DNA of 56,626 nucleotides from Treponema sp. (GTDB lineage: Bacteria; Spirochaetota; Spirochaetia; Treponematales; Treponemataceae): the NCBI GenBank assembly GCA_017534445.1, contig JAFXWC010000046.1, positions 1 to 56,626 of the forward strand. Direction: 5' to 3'. Within the stretch, counting starts at the first letter, position 1; each line of letters opens with the position of its first letter. Positions 8,243-16,015 of the stretch are shown piece by piece. The notes beneath the pieces are model-generated. The model ran no database searches. It was not told where the DNA came from and was given only the letters and a program-made list of their open reading frames with translations. Made by a program: the position numbers and the translations under genes.

Positions 8243-8626
8243 TCACTCCTTGCCGAACACGTAAATTGCCTTGCCGGAAACTTTTTGCTTATCCTCATAC
8301 ACCAATACATTTCCGATAAGGATTCCGTCACCGCTTGAACTGGAAACATCCTGCAGAATAATTCCATTTGCACCAATTTTTGCAGCCTGCTTTTTTAATT
8401 CAGCCACAGCATAGTTCAAATCTGTCTGCGCACTGCCAGTCGCATCGCTAGAAGCATTCACTATTCCGATTACCTCATATTTTTCCGGTGCTTCCGTATA
8501 AATCACAACACTTTCGGGATTTGTAGCAGGACGCTGAGTTCCCGTAACAAGTGCATTACCACTTGCACAAGCAACAAGACCGAGCAAAACGGCAACCATT
8601 AAAAATACACTAAAAATTTTCTTCAT
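8243..8626 (-). CDS. Small lipoprotein
   Basis: A 127-residue lipoprotein with signal peptide and lipobox LVAC (Cys at about 20). The mature part includes YEVIGIVNASSDA and LKKQAAKIGANGIIL, a pattern resembling small RcsF/YbjQ-like envelope domains (one alpha helix against a sheet with a GANGI turn). Role unknown. It is monocistronic by spacing. Chosen start gives MKKIFSVF. Confidence 0.7.
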   Translation of the reverse strand: MKKIFSVFLMVAVLLGLVACASGNALVTGTQRPATNPESVVIYTEAPEKYEVIGIVNASSDATGSAQTDLNYAVAELKKQAAKIGANGIILQDVSSSSGDGILIGNVLVYEDKQKVSGKAIYVFGKE

Positions 8627-8708
8627 ATAAACACTCCTATCAAAAAAATTATAGCATGACTTTTAGCAAAAGTCATCAAAAACATCTCCGCCTGTCCATA
8701 AAGAATGA

Positions 8709-9575
8709 TTAAAATTTCCGCTGTATAAAGAAACGTAATTTTTCATTTGCTTCTAGTAACGACATAAAGCGGTTTTCACTTATATTTGCTCGCACGAACC
8801 ACCAAGGAACTCTTCCATTACAATGACCAACACAGTAAATTCCTTTTTTATTTTTGACCTCATAGCCAAAACAACAAGTTTTACAAATATTGGCACTTAC
8901 ATTACGCCATTTTACAATACCTCCATAAACTACAACTCCTTTCATATGACAGTGACGGACGACTCCATTTTCAATCGGCTTGAATTCTCCCTGGTTCATA
9001 ATAATCATCTTTTTCTGTTCAATATAATAGTGAACCAAGTCATCATCATAAATTAGGTTAATATTATTAATATCATGAACCGCCTGCCTTACCTCAGATT
9101 TTTTTTCAAAAATCTTTTTTGAAAGATTAATTTCAAAAGTCGTCAGTTTATGATTTCGTATTTTTTTGAATTTTATCTCATCAACGGCATGTGAAACATA
9201 GATTTCTATTGCAACAGGCTTTTCATTATACACTGCATACAAATCGGGTTTTATATCACCCAAATTTTTCTCTTCTTCAACAGCTTCAACAGGAACAAAC
9301 ACGATTTGTCCATCATTAACAAGAAATGGTATTTTCTTTTCTTCCACAATGATTTTCTTTGCCAACAAATGCAAGGACGTTTCACTGCATCTTATATTAT
9401 CATTTCCGTTTTCATGTGCAAAATGATGAACCTTTATTTTGCCATTATTTTTTGCAACAAGTTTTCCACCGCATTCCGCACATGTGCAATTACAACTTTT
9501 TCCATTCGGCACATCATCAATATATACAGATTCTTTATTTTCATTTAATGCTTGGAGTATGTAGTGTTTTACCAT
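8709..9575 (-). CDS. CoiA-like nuclease-fold protein
   Basis: A 288-residue protein resembling the competence protein CoiA family. The N-terminal part has a zinc-ribbon-like CNCTCAECGGKLV followed by KVHHFAH (residues about 28-55), as in CoiA. Residues about 108-150 match the PD-(D/E)XK-type core: GDIKPDLYAVY then VAIEIYVSHAVDEIKFKKI, giving D...ExE instead of the usual ExK. The C-terminal third has further cysteines (CKTCC, CVGHC). It starts on TAATG overlapping the stop of the RNase III-like gene, so translation is coupled. The region is more AT-rich than its neighbours. Function could be nucleic-acid processing in uptake or defence. Confidence 0.75.
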   Translation of the reverse strand: MVKHYILQALNENKESVYIDDVPNGKSCNCTCAECGGKLVAKNNGKIKVHHFAHENGNDNIRCSETSLHLLAKKIIVEEKKIPFLVNDGQIVFVPVEAVEEEKNLGDIKPDLYAVYNEKPVAIEIYVSHAVDEIKFKKIRNHKLTTFEINLSKKIFEKKSEVRQAVHDINNINLIYDDDLVHYYIEQKKMIIMNQGEFKPIENGVVRHCHMKGVVVYGGIVKWRNVSANICKTCCFGYEVKNKKGIYCVGHCNGRVPWWFVRANISENRFMSLLEANEKLRFFIQRKF

Positions 9576-10645
9576 TATTTTTCCTCCTTAGTCATATCAA
9601 GTTTTATTTCTTTCCCAACCAGAAAAAGCAATGCTTCTGCTGCCACCAATTGCTTAGCCTTTTTCTTTGATGCATTCATTGCTTCAAACGGAATTTTTGC
9701 CTCTGCGAGTTTACACTTACAATTCCAAATTGAATTTCCATCCTTATCGTGGGATTCGGAAAAATCATAAACAGGTTCTTTTATCAAGCCTTTTTGCCAA
9801 AGTTCATGAAGCTGGTTTGCTGCAAGATTTTCATCAATTGCCACAATGTTTTTTTGTATCTTATCCCGCCTTAATATCCATTCATACAATTCTTTTGCCG
9901 ACTGAATAACAGACAGCGCATTTTTAGATTCAATATCCAAATTGAAGTCAGAATATATTGATGAAATATTTGGAATCTGTAAAAACAGTCTCTTTTGAAT
10001 TGAAGAAGAACAATTCACAGTCTGTCTGTTCATCAGTGATAGACCATCACACGAGTTTCCGAAACACATTTGCAAAGGCAGCTCCTTCATAATTCTAGGC
10101 AAATGCCATCCGCGTTTTTTGCACTCTTCTTCAAGCAAAGCAACATAATTCGCTTCAAAACCAGAGACAGAAAATAAATTTTCACAAACGTTTTTTATGT
10201 CAGAAGAATTCCACTCGCTGTCTATAGCAACGGCACCAACTATTGCCTCAAACAAATCTTCTTTTACCGAATCATTTTCCCAGACTTTATTCATTATATC
10301 CGTCGAACCAAGTTTTAAAAACTTTTCCAAGCCCAAAACAGAAATACAATGAGAAAGCCGATTTTTATTAACACTTTTGGAACGAATTTCAGAAAGTTCC
10401 CCTTCCTGTTTCTCAGATACATACTGTCCGCTTTCCACCCTTCCAAAAAGCTTGCTCATCTCGCTACTAACATAAAGATTCAGAGCCACATCCCCATAGA
10501 ACTCAAGAATTTCATTATCTGCAAATTCTGAGTTTTCCTGAGCAAAAGACCTTCTTGTAAAAGCCTGTTGCAGCAAGCGAGGATTCTTAAATTTATACCC
10601 TATTAGGTCTTGAACATAACCAAGATCAAATTCTTCCAGCTTCAT
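9575..10645 (-). CDS. Divergent RNase III with internal insert
   Basis: A 356-residue protein with an N-terminal RNase III domain and a C-terminal double-stranded RNA-binding domain. The nuclease signature NEILEFYGDVALN keeps the acidic residues of the family, and KEDLFEAIVGAVAIDS supplies the second Asp/Glu pair, so it looks catalytically intact. About 130 residues of unrecognised sequence separate it from the dsRBD, which includes NQLHELWQKG and NASKKKAKQLVAAEAL. Ordinary bacterial RNase III is about 230 residues. The start at 10645 follows AGGAGAC; the longer frame to 10777 is leader. It is coupled to the CoiA-like gene. Whether this is the sole RNase III of the genome cannot be told. Confidence 0.85.
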   Translation of the reverse strand: MKLEEFDLGYVQDLIGYKFKNPRLLQQAFTRRSFAQENSEFADNEILEFYGDVALNLYVSSEMSKLFGRVESGQYVSEKQEGELSEIRSKSVNKNRLSHCISVLGLEKFLKLGSTDIMNKVWENDSVKEDLFEAIVGAVAIDSEWNSSDIKNVCENLFSVSGFEANYVALLEEECKKRGWHLPRIMKELPLQMCFGNSCDGLSLMNRQTVNCSSSIQKRLFLQIPNISSIYSDFNLDIESKNALSVIQSAKELYEWILRRDKIQKNIVAIDENLAANQLHELWQKGLIKEPVYDFSESHDKDGNSIWNCKCKLAEAKIPFEAMNASKKKAKQLVAAEALLFLVGKEIKLDMTKEEK

Positions 10646-10847
10646 AACAAAGTCTCCTAAAAATAAATTTAGGCACACTACACCCGTCGGCATTTTTTTG
10701 AGAAAATAAATTGTAGGTGCAGAAAAAAAGAAAACAGAAACTAGGATAACTAAGAAAACCCTGATTGCTATGCTCAACTTGCATCAAGACATGACAAGCA
10801 AAATTATTTTAGAAAAACTATTTTGGTTTCTCTTCTGCCTTTAATTT

Positions 10848-10876
10848 AATATACGAAGTTTTCTTTCACTTGTCAA
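10848..10876 (-). promoter_or_regulatory. Promoter of the RNase III-CoiA unit
   Basis: On the minus strand TTGACA and TATATT are separated by 17 bp, near consensus. The predicted transcript start leaves a leader of roughly 195 nt before the RNase III ATG at 10645, unusually long for this window. Confidence 0.65.
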
Positions 10877-10914
10877 CTTTTTTTTTAGCAGACGAAAAGT
10901 ATAGCACTTGTACT

Positions 10915-12078
10915 TTATGAGAAACGGATGTTGTGGATTCGCTGCTTTTCGCGGTACAGGTCGGTGTCGCTTGATTTTATGAGTTCTTGGGCAGCGGCTT
11001 CGTCACGGCCCATCATGAAGGAGTAGCCTGCGCTGATGGTAAGCTCGTAGGGTTTGCCGGAAGAGGAGTTGTATTCGGCAAAGGCCTTGTAAAGGGCAAG
11101 GCGCAAGGCTTCTGCATTCACGCTGACTTTCTGCATTGGGTCGGGCGAAAGTATTAGCACTGCAAACTCGTCGCCACCGTAGCGCGCAATCATGCAGTTT
11201 TCCTCTTTAAAAATTTGCGAGAGGATTTTTGCAGTTTGCTCAAGGGCCTGGTCTCCCTCTGGATGACCGTAGGTGTCGTTTATGTCCTTGAAGAAATTTA
11301 TGTCTATCATAAAAAGACAGGATGAAAATGCCTTGTCGTCGGAAATGGAATAGATGTAGTTGTCAAAAGAATTTCTGTTGTTTACACCGGTAAGTCCGTC
11401 GCGCACAATTTGAGAGAACTGAACTTGGGTAAAAAGAACGAAGAGTGAAATAAGAATGAATATCCACACAATGTTAAAATATGGATTGATTGTGGTTATT
11501 ATTCCGCTGACTATAGGCACCATTACAAAGACAAGAATATAGGTGCAGCACATCTTGTTGCTCCGCCTGCATTTTATGGTTTTAAAAAGGGCAAAGCAGG
11601 ATGCGCTTCCAAGATAGCCGTATGTTGCAATCATGTGGATGAAGCAGAACTTGCCACGCGTGTAAAGGTTTGTGTACTTGTCCACGTAGAAAATCCAGCG
11701 CGTAAAAACTGAAACCAGCACAAAAATGGAAACGATCACGAAGGGAATGAGCATGAGATGGCGTATGCGTTTTGGCAGGGACTGCTTTGGGCGCAAGAAG
11801 TGGAGGGTATACAAAAGCCATGTATACGAGGCATAAGCGGCAAGGACAAGGCGTATGGCGTTCAATATGATGTTTGAAAAATAAAAGGAATTTTCAGCTC
11901 TTCCGTTAACAAGGGAACAGGAAGCTTCCAGAGCGAGTACGGCCGTAGTGCAAATGGCCATTCTAAAAAATATCTGGTTGGAAGCCCTAAGCGTGCCTTC
12001 TTTTTTTACCATCAAGGCAAGCCAACAGCCGAGCATAATGCTTAGCGCATTCGCTTCCACAAAATAAAAGAACTCCAT
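10915..12078 (-). CDS. Membrane diguanylate cyclase (GGDEF)
   Basis: A 387-residue protein with an N-terminal membrane part of about seven or eight hydrophobic helices (to about residue 210) and a C-terminal GGDEF domain: DGLTGVNNRNSFD, MIDINFFKDINDTYGHPEGD, then RYGGDEF. The catalytic signature is intact, so it should make cyclic di-GMP from two GTP at the membrane. No RxxD inhibitory site was identified. It pairs logically with the PilZ protein at 33971. There is no ribosome site; TACAAT ends six bases before the ATG, suggesting a leaderless start. Confidence 0.9.
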   Translation of the reverse strand: MEFFYFVEANALSIMLGCWLALMVKKEGTLRASNQIFFRMAICTTAVLALEASCSLVNGRAENSFYFSNIILNAIRLVLAAYASYTWLLYTLHFLRPKQSLPKRIRHLMLIPFVIVSIFVLVSVFTRWIFYVDKYTNLYTRGKFCFIHMIATYGYLGSASCFALFKTIKCRRSNKMCCTYILVFVMVPIVSGIITTINPYFNIVWIFILISLFVLFTQVQFSQIVRDGLTGVNNRNSFDNYIYSISDDKAFSSCLFMIDINFFKDINDTYGHPEGDQALEQTAKILSQIFKEENCMIARYGGDEFAVLILSPDPMQKVSVNAEALRLALYKAFAEYNSSSGKPYELTISAGYSFMMGRDEAAAQELIKSSDTDLYREKQRIHNIRFS

Positions 12079-12192
12079 GCTTCTATTGTACAGGATATTT
12101 TATGTTTTGAACAGTGAAAGTTTCAAGTGCACGGAAACCAATGTTGGCACTGTACATTATTTGGCATTCATTATAAATTATTCGCGGAAGTT

Positions 12193-13398
12193 ATGGAAAT
12201 TACTATTCTTTGCAAAGTTGTGGACAATTACGGTGACATTGGTTTTGTTTACCGGCTTGCCAAAGACATTAGCGAACTTTACCCGGACATTGAGCTGCGT
12301 CTTGTTGTTAGCGACCTGAGCTCTTTTGCGGCAATGGCTCCTTTTGTAAGGACAGACCTTGCCCGGCAGAGCGTTAAGGGCTGGCAGATTTTTGACTGGA
12401 ACTGCGAAAGCCTTTGTTCCAAAGAATTCAGCACAAGAATTCCAGAAATAATCCTTCAGTGCTTTCAATGCGAAAGGCCTGAGTGGCTGGACGAGATTCT
12501 TTTTGCCCCGGAACAAAAGGAAACGGTCCGCATAGTCAACCTTGAATATTTAACCGCGGAAACATGGGCAGACGACTTTCACCTGCTTAAGAGCGGCACA
12601 AGAAGCATCTTTGTAAAGAAGGTGAATTTTATGCCGGGCTTTACAAAGAAAACAGGCGGCTTGGTCTTGGGCAGGCAATTCTTGCAGTTTACAGCAAGCA
12701 AAGAAGCGGCTGTGGAAATGCTAAAGGATGAATTGGAGACGGAGCTTTTTAAAGACGTGCACACTTTTTGTGTAACGGTTTTTGCATACAAGAGGAATTT
12801 TAGGCACCTTGTCCGCGCACTAAAGTCTTTTGCGGAAAAAAGAAGAAAAAGCGACGGACTCTTTAAGGTTCATGCCTTTGTTGCCTCCGGGCTTGCATGC
12901 GAACCTTTTGAAGAGGCATGGAAAAAAGAAGGCTGCCCCTTTGCCATAACAAAGCTACCATATCTTAGGCAAGAGGCTTGGGATGCACTTCTTTGCGCAA
13001 GCGACTTTAACTTTGTGCGCGGTGAGGATTCCTTTGCAAGGGCCTGCCTTTGCGGAAACCCCTTTGTCTGGCACGCCTACCCCCAGGATGAAGAAGTCCA
13101 CTTGCTAAAGGTGGGTGCCCTTTTGGAAAGGATAAAGGCTTTTGTTGCAAATGCAGAATTGTTCCAGGCTGTAAAGGAATACTTTCTTCTATATAACAAG
13201 CGTTTTCCAGAAGAAAGCGGCAGCGGGGCCAAGGATGAAGAGCTTACGGAGGAAAAGGAAGGGCTTCTTTTGCAAAAGCTTCTTGAAAATTATGGCGGGC
13301 TAAAAGAAGCGGCACTTGCTTTTTCCAAGGAGCTTATTGCAAACGGAAACCTTACGGAACATCTTGTTAAATACCTAGTCGAATATCTTGGGAGATAA
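12193..13398 (+). CDS. earP: EF-P arginine rhamnosyltransferase EarP
   Basis: A 401-residue EarP. The family transfers rhamnose from dTDP-rhamnose to a conserved Arg of elongation factor P, relieving ribosome stalling at polyproline. Diagnostic segments are CKVVDNYGDIGFVYRLAKDI at the N-terminus, NLEYLTAETWADDFH in the middle and VRGEDSFARACLCGNPFVWH plus AYPQDEEVH late. The ATG at 12193 was chosen because family similarity begins at MEITILCKVVDN. An efp gene, commonly adjacent, is not present in this window. The next gene starts two bases after its stop. Confidence 0.9.
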   Translation: MEITILCKVVDNYGDIGFVYRLAKDISELYPDIELRLVVSDLSSFAAMAPFVRTDLARQSVKGWQIFDWNCESLCSKEFSTRIPEIILQCFQCERPEWLDEILFAPEQKETVRIVNLEYLTAETWADDFHLLKSGTRSIFVKKVNFMPGFTKKTGGLVLGRQFLQFTASKEAAVEMLKDELETELFKDVHTFCVTVFAYKRNFRHLVRALKSFAEKRRKSDGLFKVHAFVASGLACEPFEEAWKKEGCPFAITKLPYLRQEAWDALLCASDFNFVRGEDSFARACLCGNPFVWHAYPQDEEVHLLKVGALLERIKAFVANAELFQAVKEYFLLYNKRFPEESGSGAKDEELTEEKEGLLLQKLLENYGGLKEAALAFSKELIANGNLTEHLVKYLVEYLGR

Positions 13399-13400
13399 AA

Positions 13401-13829
13401 ATGGCACTTACTCAGATTCAAGAAGAAATAATACGCGCGCTTAGGGAAATGGGAGAAAAGTCTCGCTTTACGGAAGCAATTCTTGCCAAGAAAATCCGGG
13501 AGCTTAACAAGATGGACTCTAAGAAAAAGGCAGGAATAGCCCTGCAAGACTTGGAAGCGGCAATTTTTAGCCTGGAGGAAGAAGGTGACAGGCCTTATGC
13601 GCTAACCGTAAACTCTTCCAACGAGCTTCTTATAGAAAGGCGGGATGAAGCAAAGCAGCTTACGGCAGAGGCAAGGCAGCGCCGGCTTAGAAGCGAAAAA
13701 TCAATGACAGTGCTTAAGAGTACGGACTTGGAACAAAGGCAAGGAAAGAAAGATGCAAAGTCTGCAAATCCAAGGCAAATGAGGACAAGGCGGGAAAACC
13801 TTAACATTTACGGTGACTGGGAAGAGTAA
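13401..13829 (+). CDS. Unknown basic protein coupled to earP
   Basis: A 142-residue protein not recognised. It is highly charged: an N-terminal helical half (EEIIRALREMGEKSRFTEAI) that could be a winged-helix-like fold, a middle with LEEEGDRPYALTV, and an Arg/Lys/Gln-rich tail ending NLNIYGDWEE. No signal peptide or membrane segment. The start codon lies two bases after the earP stop, indicating translational coupling, and a terminator follows directly, so the two form a closed operon. Confidence 0.7.
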   Translation: MALTQIQEEIIRALREMGEKSRFTEAILAKKIRELNKMDSKKKAGIALQDLEAAIFSLEEEGDRPYALTVNSSNELLIERRDEAKQLTAEARQRRLRSEKSMTVLKSTDLEQRQGKKDAKSANPRQMRTRRENLNIYGDWEE

Positions 13830-13835
13830 AAAAAT

Positions 13836-13868
13836 GCCGGAAATTCCTTGGCGGAAGATCCGGCTTTT
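13836..13868 (+). terminator. Intrinsic terminator of the earP operon
   Basis: GCCGGA and TCCGGC form the base of the stem, with ATTCC/GGAA pairing inside, followed by TTTT. It begins seven bases after the stop codon at 13829. Confidence 0.65.
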
Positions 13869-13926
13869 GTGTTTGATTCTATATGAAAGGCCAGCCTGCA
13901 TTAGGGCAAGGCTTTGGGCCTATGGA

Positions 13927-14217
13927 TTACTTCTTTTCCTGAATTTTGTCTTTTTCCTTCTTGATCTTCTGATCAAGCACGTCCATAAGTTTGTTCAGGC
14001 CGGCTGCAAAGTCGTAGTCGTCGCTGGTTACGTGGGCATTTGCGCCCCAACGGAAATTTACCGTGGTATCAAAGTAGTATTTTTTGTCCTCCTTAACGCG
14101 CAAGATAAGGTCGATTATAAGGCTGTCCGCATAGTCGATGCGCTTAAGTTTCTGGTTAATAAGGTCCGACTGGTCCTTTTCCAAAGAAAATCCCTGTGCA
14201 GATATAGATTTTGTCAT
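13927..14217 (-). CDS. hpf: Ribosome hibernation promoting factor (short form)
   Basis: A 96-residue HPF/YfiA-family protein that binds the 30S subunit to inactivate idle ribosomes. The beta-alpha-beta-beta-beta-alpha layout is visible: FSLEKDQSDLINQKLKRI, VKEDKKYYFDTTVNFRWG, AHVTSDDYDFAAGLNKLMDV, and a lysine-rich tail. It lacks the C-terminal dimerisation domain of long HPF. AGGAG precedes the ATG and the promoter at 14278-14305 gives a leader containing a GGCGG/CCGCC hairpin. Confidence 0.85.
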   Translation of the reverse strand: MTKSISAQGFSLEKDQSDLINQKLKRIDYADSLIIDLILRVKEDKKYYFDTTVNFRWGANAHVTSDDYDFAAGLNKLMDVLDQKIKKEKDKIQEKK

Positions 14218-14277
14218 TCAATAATACTCCTAAATCAATTATTCTCTCTTTGGCGGTCAACTGCCGCCCATGAATAT

Positions 14278-14305
14278 ATTATACTACATATTTCTAAAAT
14301 ATCAA
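14278..14305 (-). promoter_or_regulatory. Promoter of hpf
   Basis: On the minus strand TTGATA and TATAAT are separated by 16 bp. A GGCGG-CAGTTGA-CCGCC hairpin lies in the leader between the promoter and the ribosome site. Confidence 0.6.
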
Positions 14306-14324
14306 AATAAATTTATTTTGTTTT

Positions 14325-14505
14325 TCAAGGGAGGCCCTTGGACCCCTAACTTGGAGGGGAGGAAACCTCTCAGAGTCCGAACTGTGCCCGTGCAGGTGCG
14401 CAGCACCTACGTTTCCTCCCCTCCAAACCACCTTCGACGATACGCACTTGCTATCGCCTCATCTCGGGCACGGCTTAGGGGCTAGCCCCTAAGAACCCCA
14501 AGTTT
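14325..14505. repeat. Nested palindromes, non-coding
   Basis: Within the long gap 14218-14867 there is a perfect 16-bp inverted repeat (TTGGAGGGGAGGAAAC at 14351-14366 against 14411-14426) enclosing AGGTGC-gca-GCACCT. It is followed by a perfect 20-bp palindrome CTTAGGGGCTAGCCCCTAAG at 14474-14493. No coding is visible. Confidence 0.7.
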
Positions 14506-14559
14506 TCTTTGTTTCTTGCCAAGGAATATCAAGTCAGGTAGGGATTCTCCCTGGGAGAT

Positions 14560-14699
14560 TGTACGCCGCCGTGGAACCCCGGAGTTGCCACGAAGTGGCA
14601 ATGAGCGTTAGCGAAGGGTGGAAGGGCGGTGATGAGTTGGCATGTTGGCCGATTTTAGATAAAAAACAGGTGGCAGAGCATCAGAAAGTACCGTCCATA
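14560..14699 (+). repeat. Dispersed repeat, family B copy 1
   Basis: The landmarks ACGCCGCCGTGGAACCCCG, AATGAGCGTTAGCGAAGG, GTGGAAGGGCGGTG, GCAGAGCA and GTACCGTCC occur in order. The same order is found at 49240-49390, with a variant copy at 24487-24667. GTTGCCACGAAGTGGCAA forms a hairpin inside. Confidence 0.7.
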
Positions 14700-14719
14700 T
14701 ATAGGAAGAAAAAAATTTC

Positions 14720-14747
14720 TTGAAAAACAAAACACTTGTGCTATAAT
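14720..14747 (+). promoter_or_regulatory. Promoter of the gene at 14868
   Basis: TTGAAA and TATAAT are separated by 16 bp. The leader of about 110 nt includes hairpin-forming sequence around GGCGGCTATCCGCTGCC. Confidence 0.6.
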
Positions 14748-14867
14748 TTAAGTAGTTTGTAAGAAAATCAGAGATTTTTTTGCAGACTGGCGGCTATCCG
14801 CTGCCGGGCGCTTTTGTATAAAGGCGCATACAAACTAAAATCCGTTGTAACGGAAATGGAGTTTTTT

Positions 14868-15281
14868 ATGGCAACACAGAGAAGAACTATCGGTGTCTTC
14901 ATTATCCAGATTGCATTGGCAATCTACCTCTTCATCACAGGCCTCTGCCTCTTCGGAGTTGGAAAGTCAATTTCCAGCGATGAAATTCAGGGTGTAACCA
15001 GCTTCTTCAAGGGTGGCGCACGCGTTATAGACTACATTATCGCGGCTCTGCTGATTGTATGCGCGGTTATGTTCTTTATCAAGGCTCTTGGCTTTGACTT
15101 TGGCAAGGTTGATGACGTTGTTAAAATTGTAACACTCATTGTCTGGATTGTGGTAACGGTCGTTACTCTTATCGGTATTGTCGGTGAACTCAGCGGCATC
15201 AAGGCCCTTCACTGGCTGCTCGTACTTGCCAAGAACTGCCTTATCATTGGCGGTATCATGACAATCAAGAACGGAAAATAG
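14868..15281 (+). CDS. Small four-helix membrane protein
   Basis: A 137-residue hydrophobic protein of unknown function. After MATQRRTIGVF it has about four membrane segments: 7-30, 52-74 (YIIAALLIVCAVMFF), 83-108 (IVTLIVWIVVTVVTLIG) and 115-132. Start placed at 14868 because GGAG lies six bases upstream; the frame extends to 14814. It has its own promoter and a strong terminator and so is monocistronic. No family recognised with confidence. Confidence 0.75.
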   Translation: MATQRRTIGVFIIQIALAIYLFITGLCLFGVGKSISSDEIQGVTSFFKGGARVIDYIIAALLIVCAVMFFIKALGFDFGKVDDVVKIVTLIVWIVVTVVTLIGIVGELSGIKALHWLLVLAKNCLIIGGIMTIKNGK

Positions 15282-15324
15282 TTGGCTTTTTAATGCCAAC
15301 TAATTAAGGCATTGCTACTGACAA

Positions 15325-15356
15325 GGCACTTCTGGTTTTCAGGGGTGCCTTTTTTA
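15325..15356 (+). terminator. Strong intrinsic terminator
   Basis: GGCACTTCTG pairs with CAGGGGTGCC (two G-T wobbles) around a GTTTT loop, followed by TTTTTTATTTT. It lies between convergent genes and ends the 14868 transcript. Confidence 0.8.
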
Positions 15357-16004
15357 TTTTTCTTCGGAAAGCTGGTTGCCGATTATCCATGCCCTTTTGG
15401 GAAGCCCCCACTTTTTACGCACTTCTTTTGGAATTTCCACTTTTATAAAAGGGGCAGAAACATAGCTACCCAAAGGGTCTTCTGTTAGCGTTACCCAAGG
15501 GGGAAAATCTGTTTGCCCTTCATAAAAACTAAGGAGCTCTGTTACAGGTGCACCCCGCTTAAGAGGACGGACTTTTGTTCCCTGGGGCAAAACTCCCAAA
15601 AGATCCTGTTTAAAGTCACAGCCGGCATCGCGCTTTAATAAAAATGCCCTTTCTGCGCTTACGACCATAGTTTCTGGGAGGGGAGGCTCGTCTCCGGGGT
15701 AAAGGGTTATGTCAAGGCATGTCTGGATAGTGTTCAAATTCGTTACTACAGCGTGGGTTCCCCGGGGTGTTTTTACTTTTTCCACATCGCCGTAAGGCCC
15801 CCAAAAAGCGTCTTGCCCATATTTTATTGTAACGTAGTATCCGTCTATCCTAACCTTAACCTCTGGAGCTTCAAGATTGGTCTTGTTTACAAAGGATACG
15901 GACCATTTAGCCTCGCAAGTGGCCAAGAAGTTGCAGATTGAACAGAATTTTACGGTAAGCATTGCGGAGACACATAGCAAGCCGAACAATATTTCTTTTT
16001 TCAA
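15354..16004 (-). CDS. Secreted protein of unknown function
   Basis: A 216-residue protein with an N-terminal hydrophobic signal (MKKEILFGLLCVSAMLTV) followed by a cysteine-containing stretch and then KWSVSFVNKTNLEAPEVKV. The mature part has IDGYYVTIKYGQDAFWGPY and a basic C-terminus. The start is TTG at 16004. It begins 11 nt after the PHP gene stop, so the two form an operon. No family recognised. Confidence 0.65.
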   Translation of the reverse strand: MKKEILFGLLCVSAMLTVKFCSICNFLATCEAKWSVSFVNKTNLEAPEVKVRIDGYYVTIKYGQDAFWGPYGDVEKVKTPRGTHAVVTNLNTIQTCLDITLYPGDEPPLPETMVVSAERAFLLKRDAGCDFKQDLLGVLPQGTKVRPLKRGAPVTELLSFYEGQTDFPPWVTLTEDPLGSYVSAPFIKVEIPKEVRKKWGLPKRAWIIGNQLSEEK

Positions 16005-16015
16005 CTGAATTTCCG

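Noticed and set aside
10646..10777. Hydrophobic N-terminal extension of the RNase III-like protein
   Set aside because: It reads through the leader; AGGAGAC before 10645 and the family start support the shorter protein.
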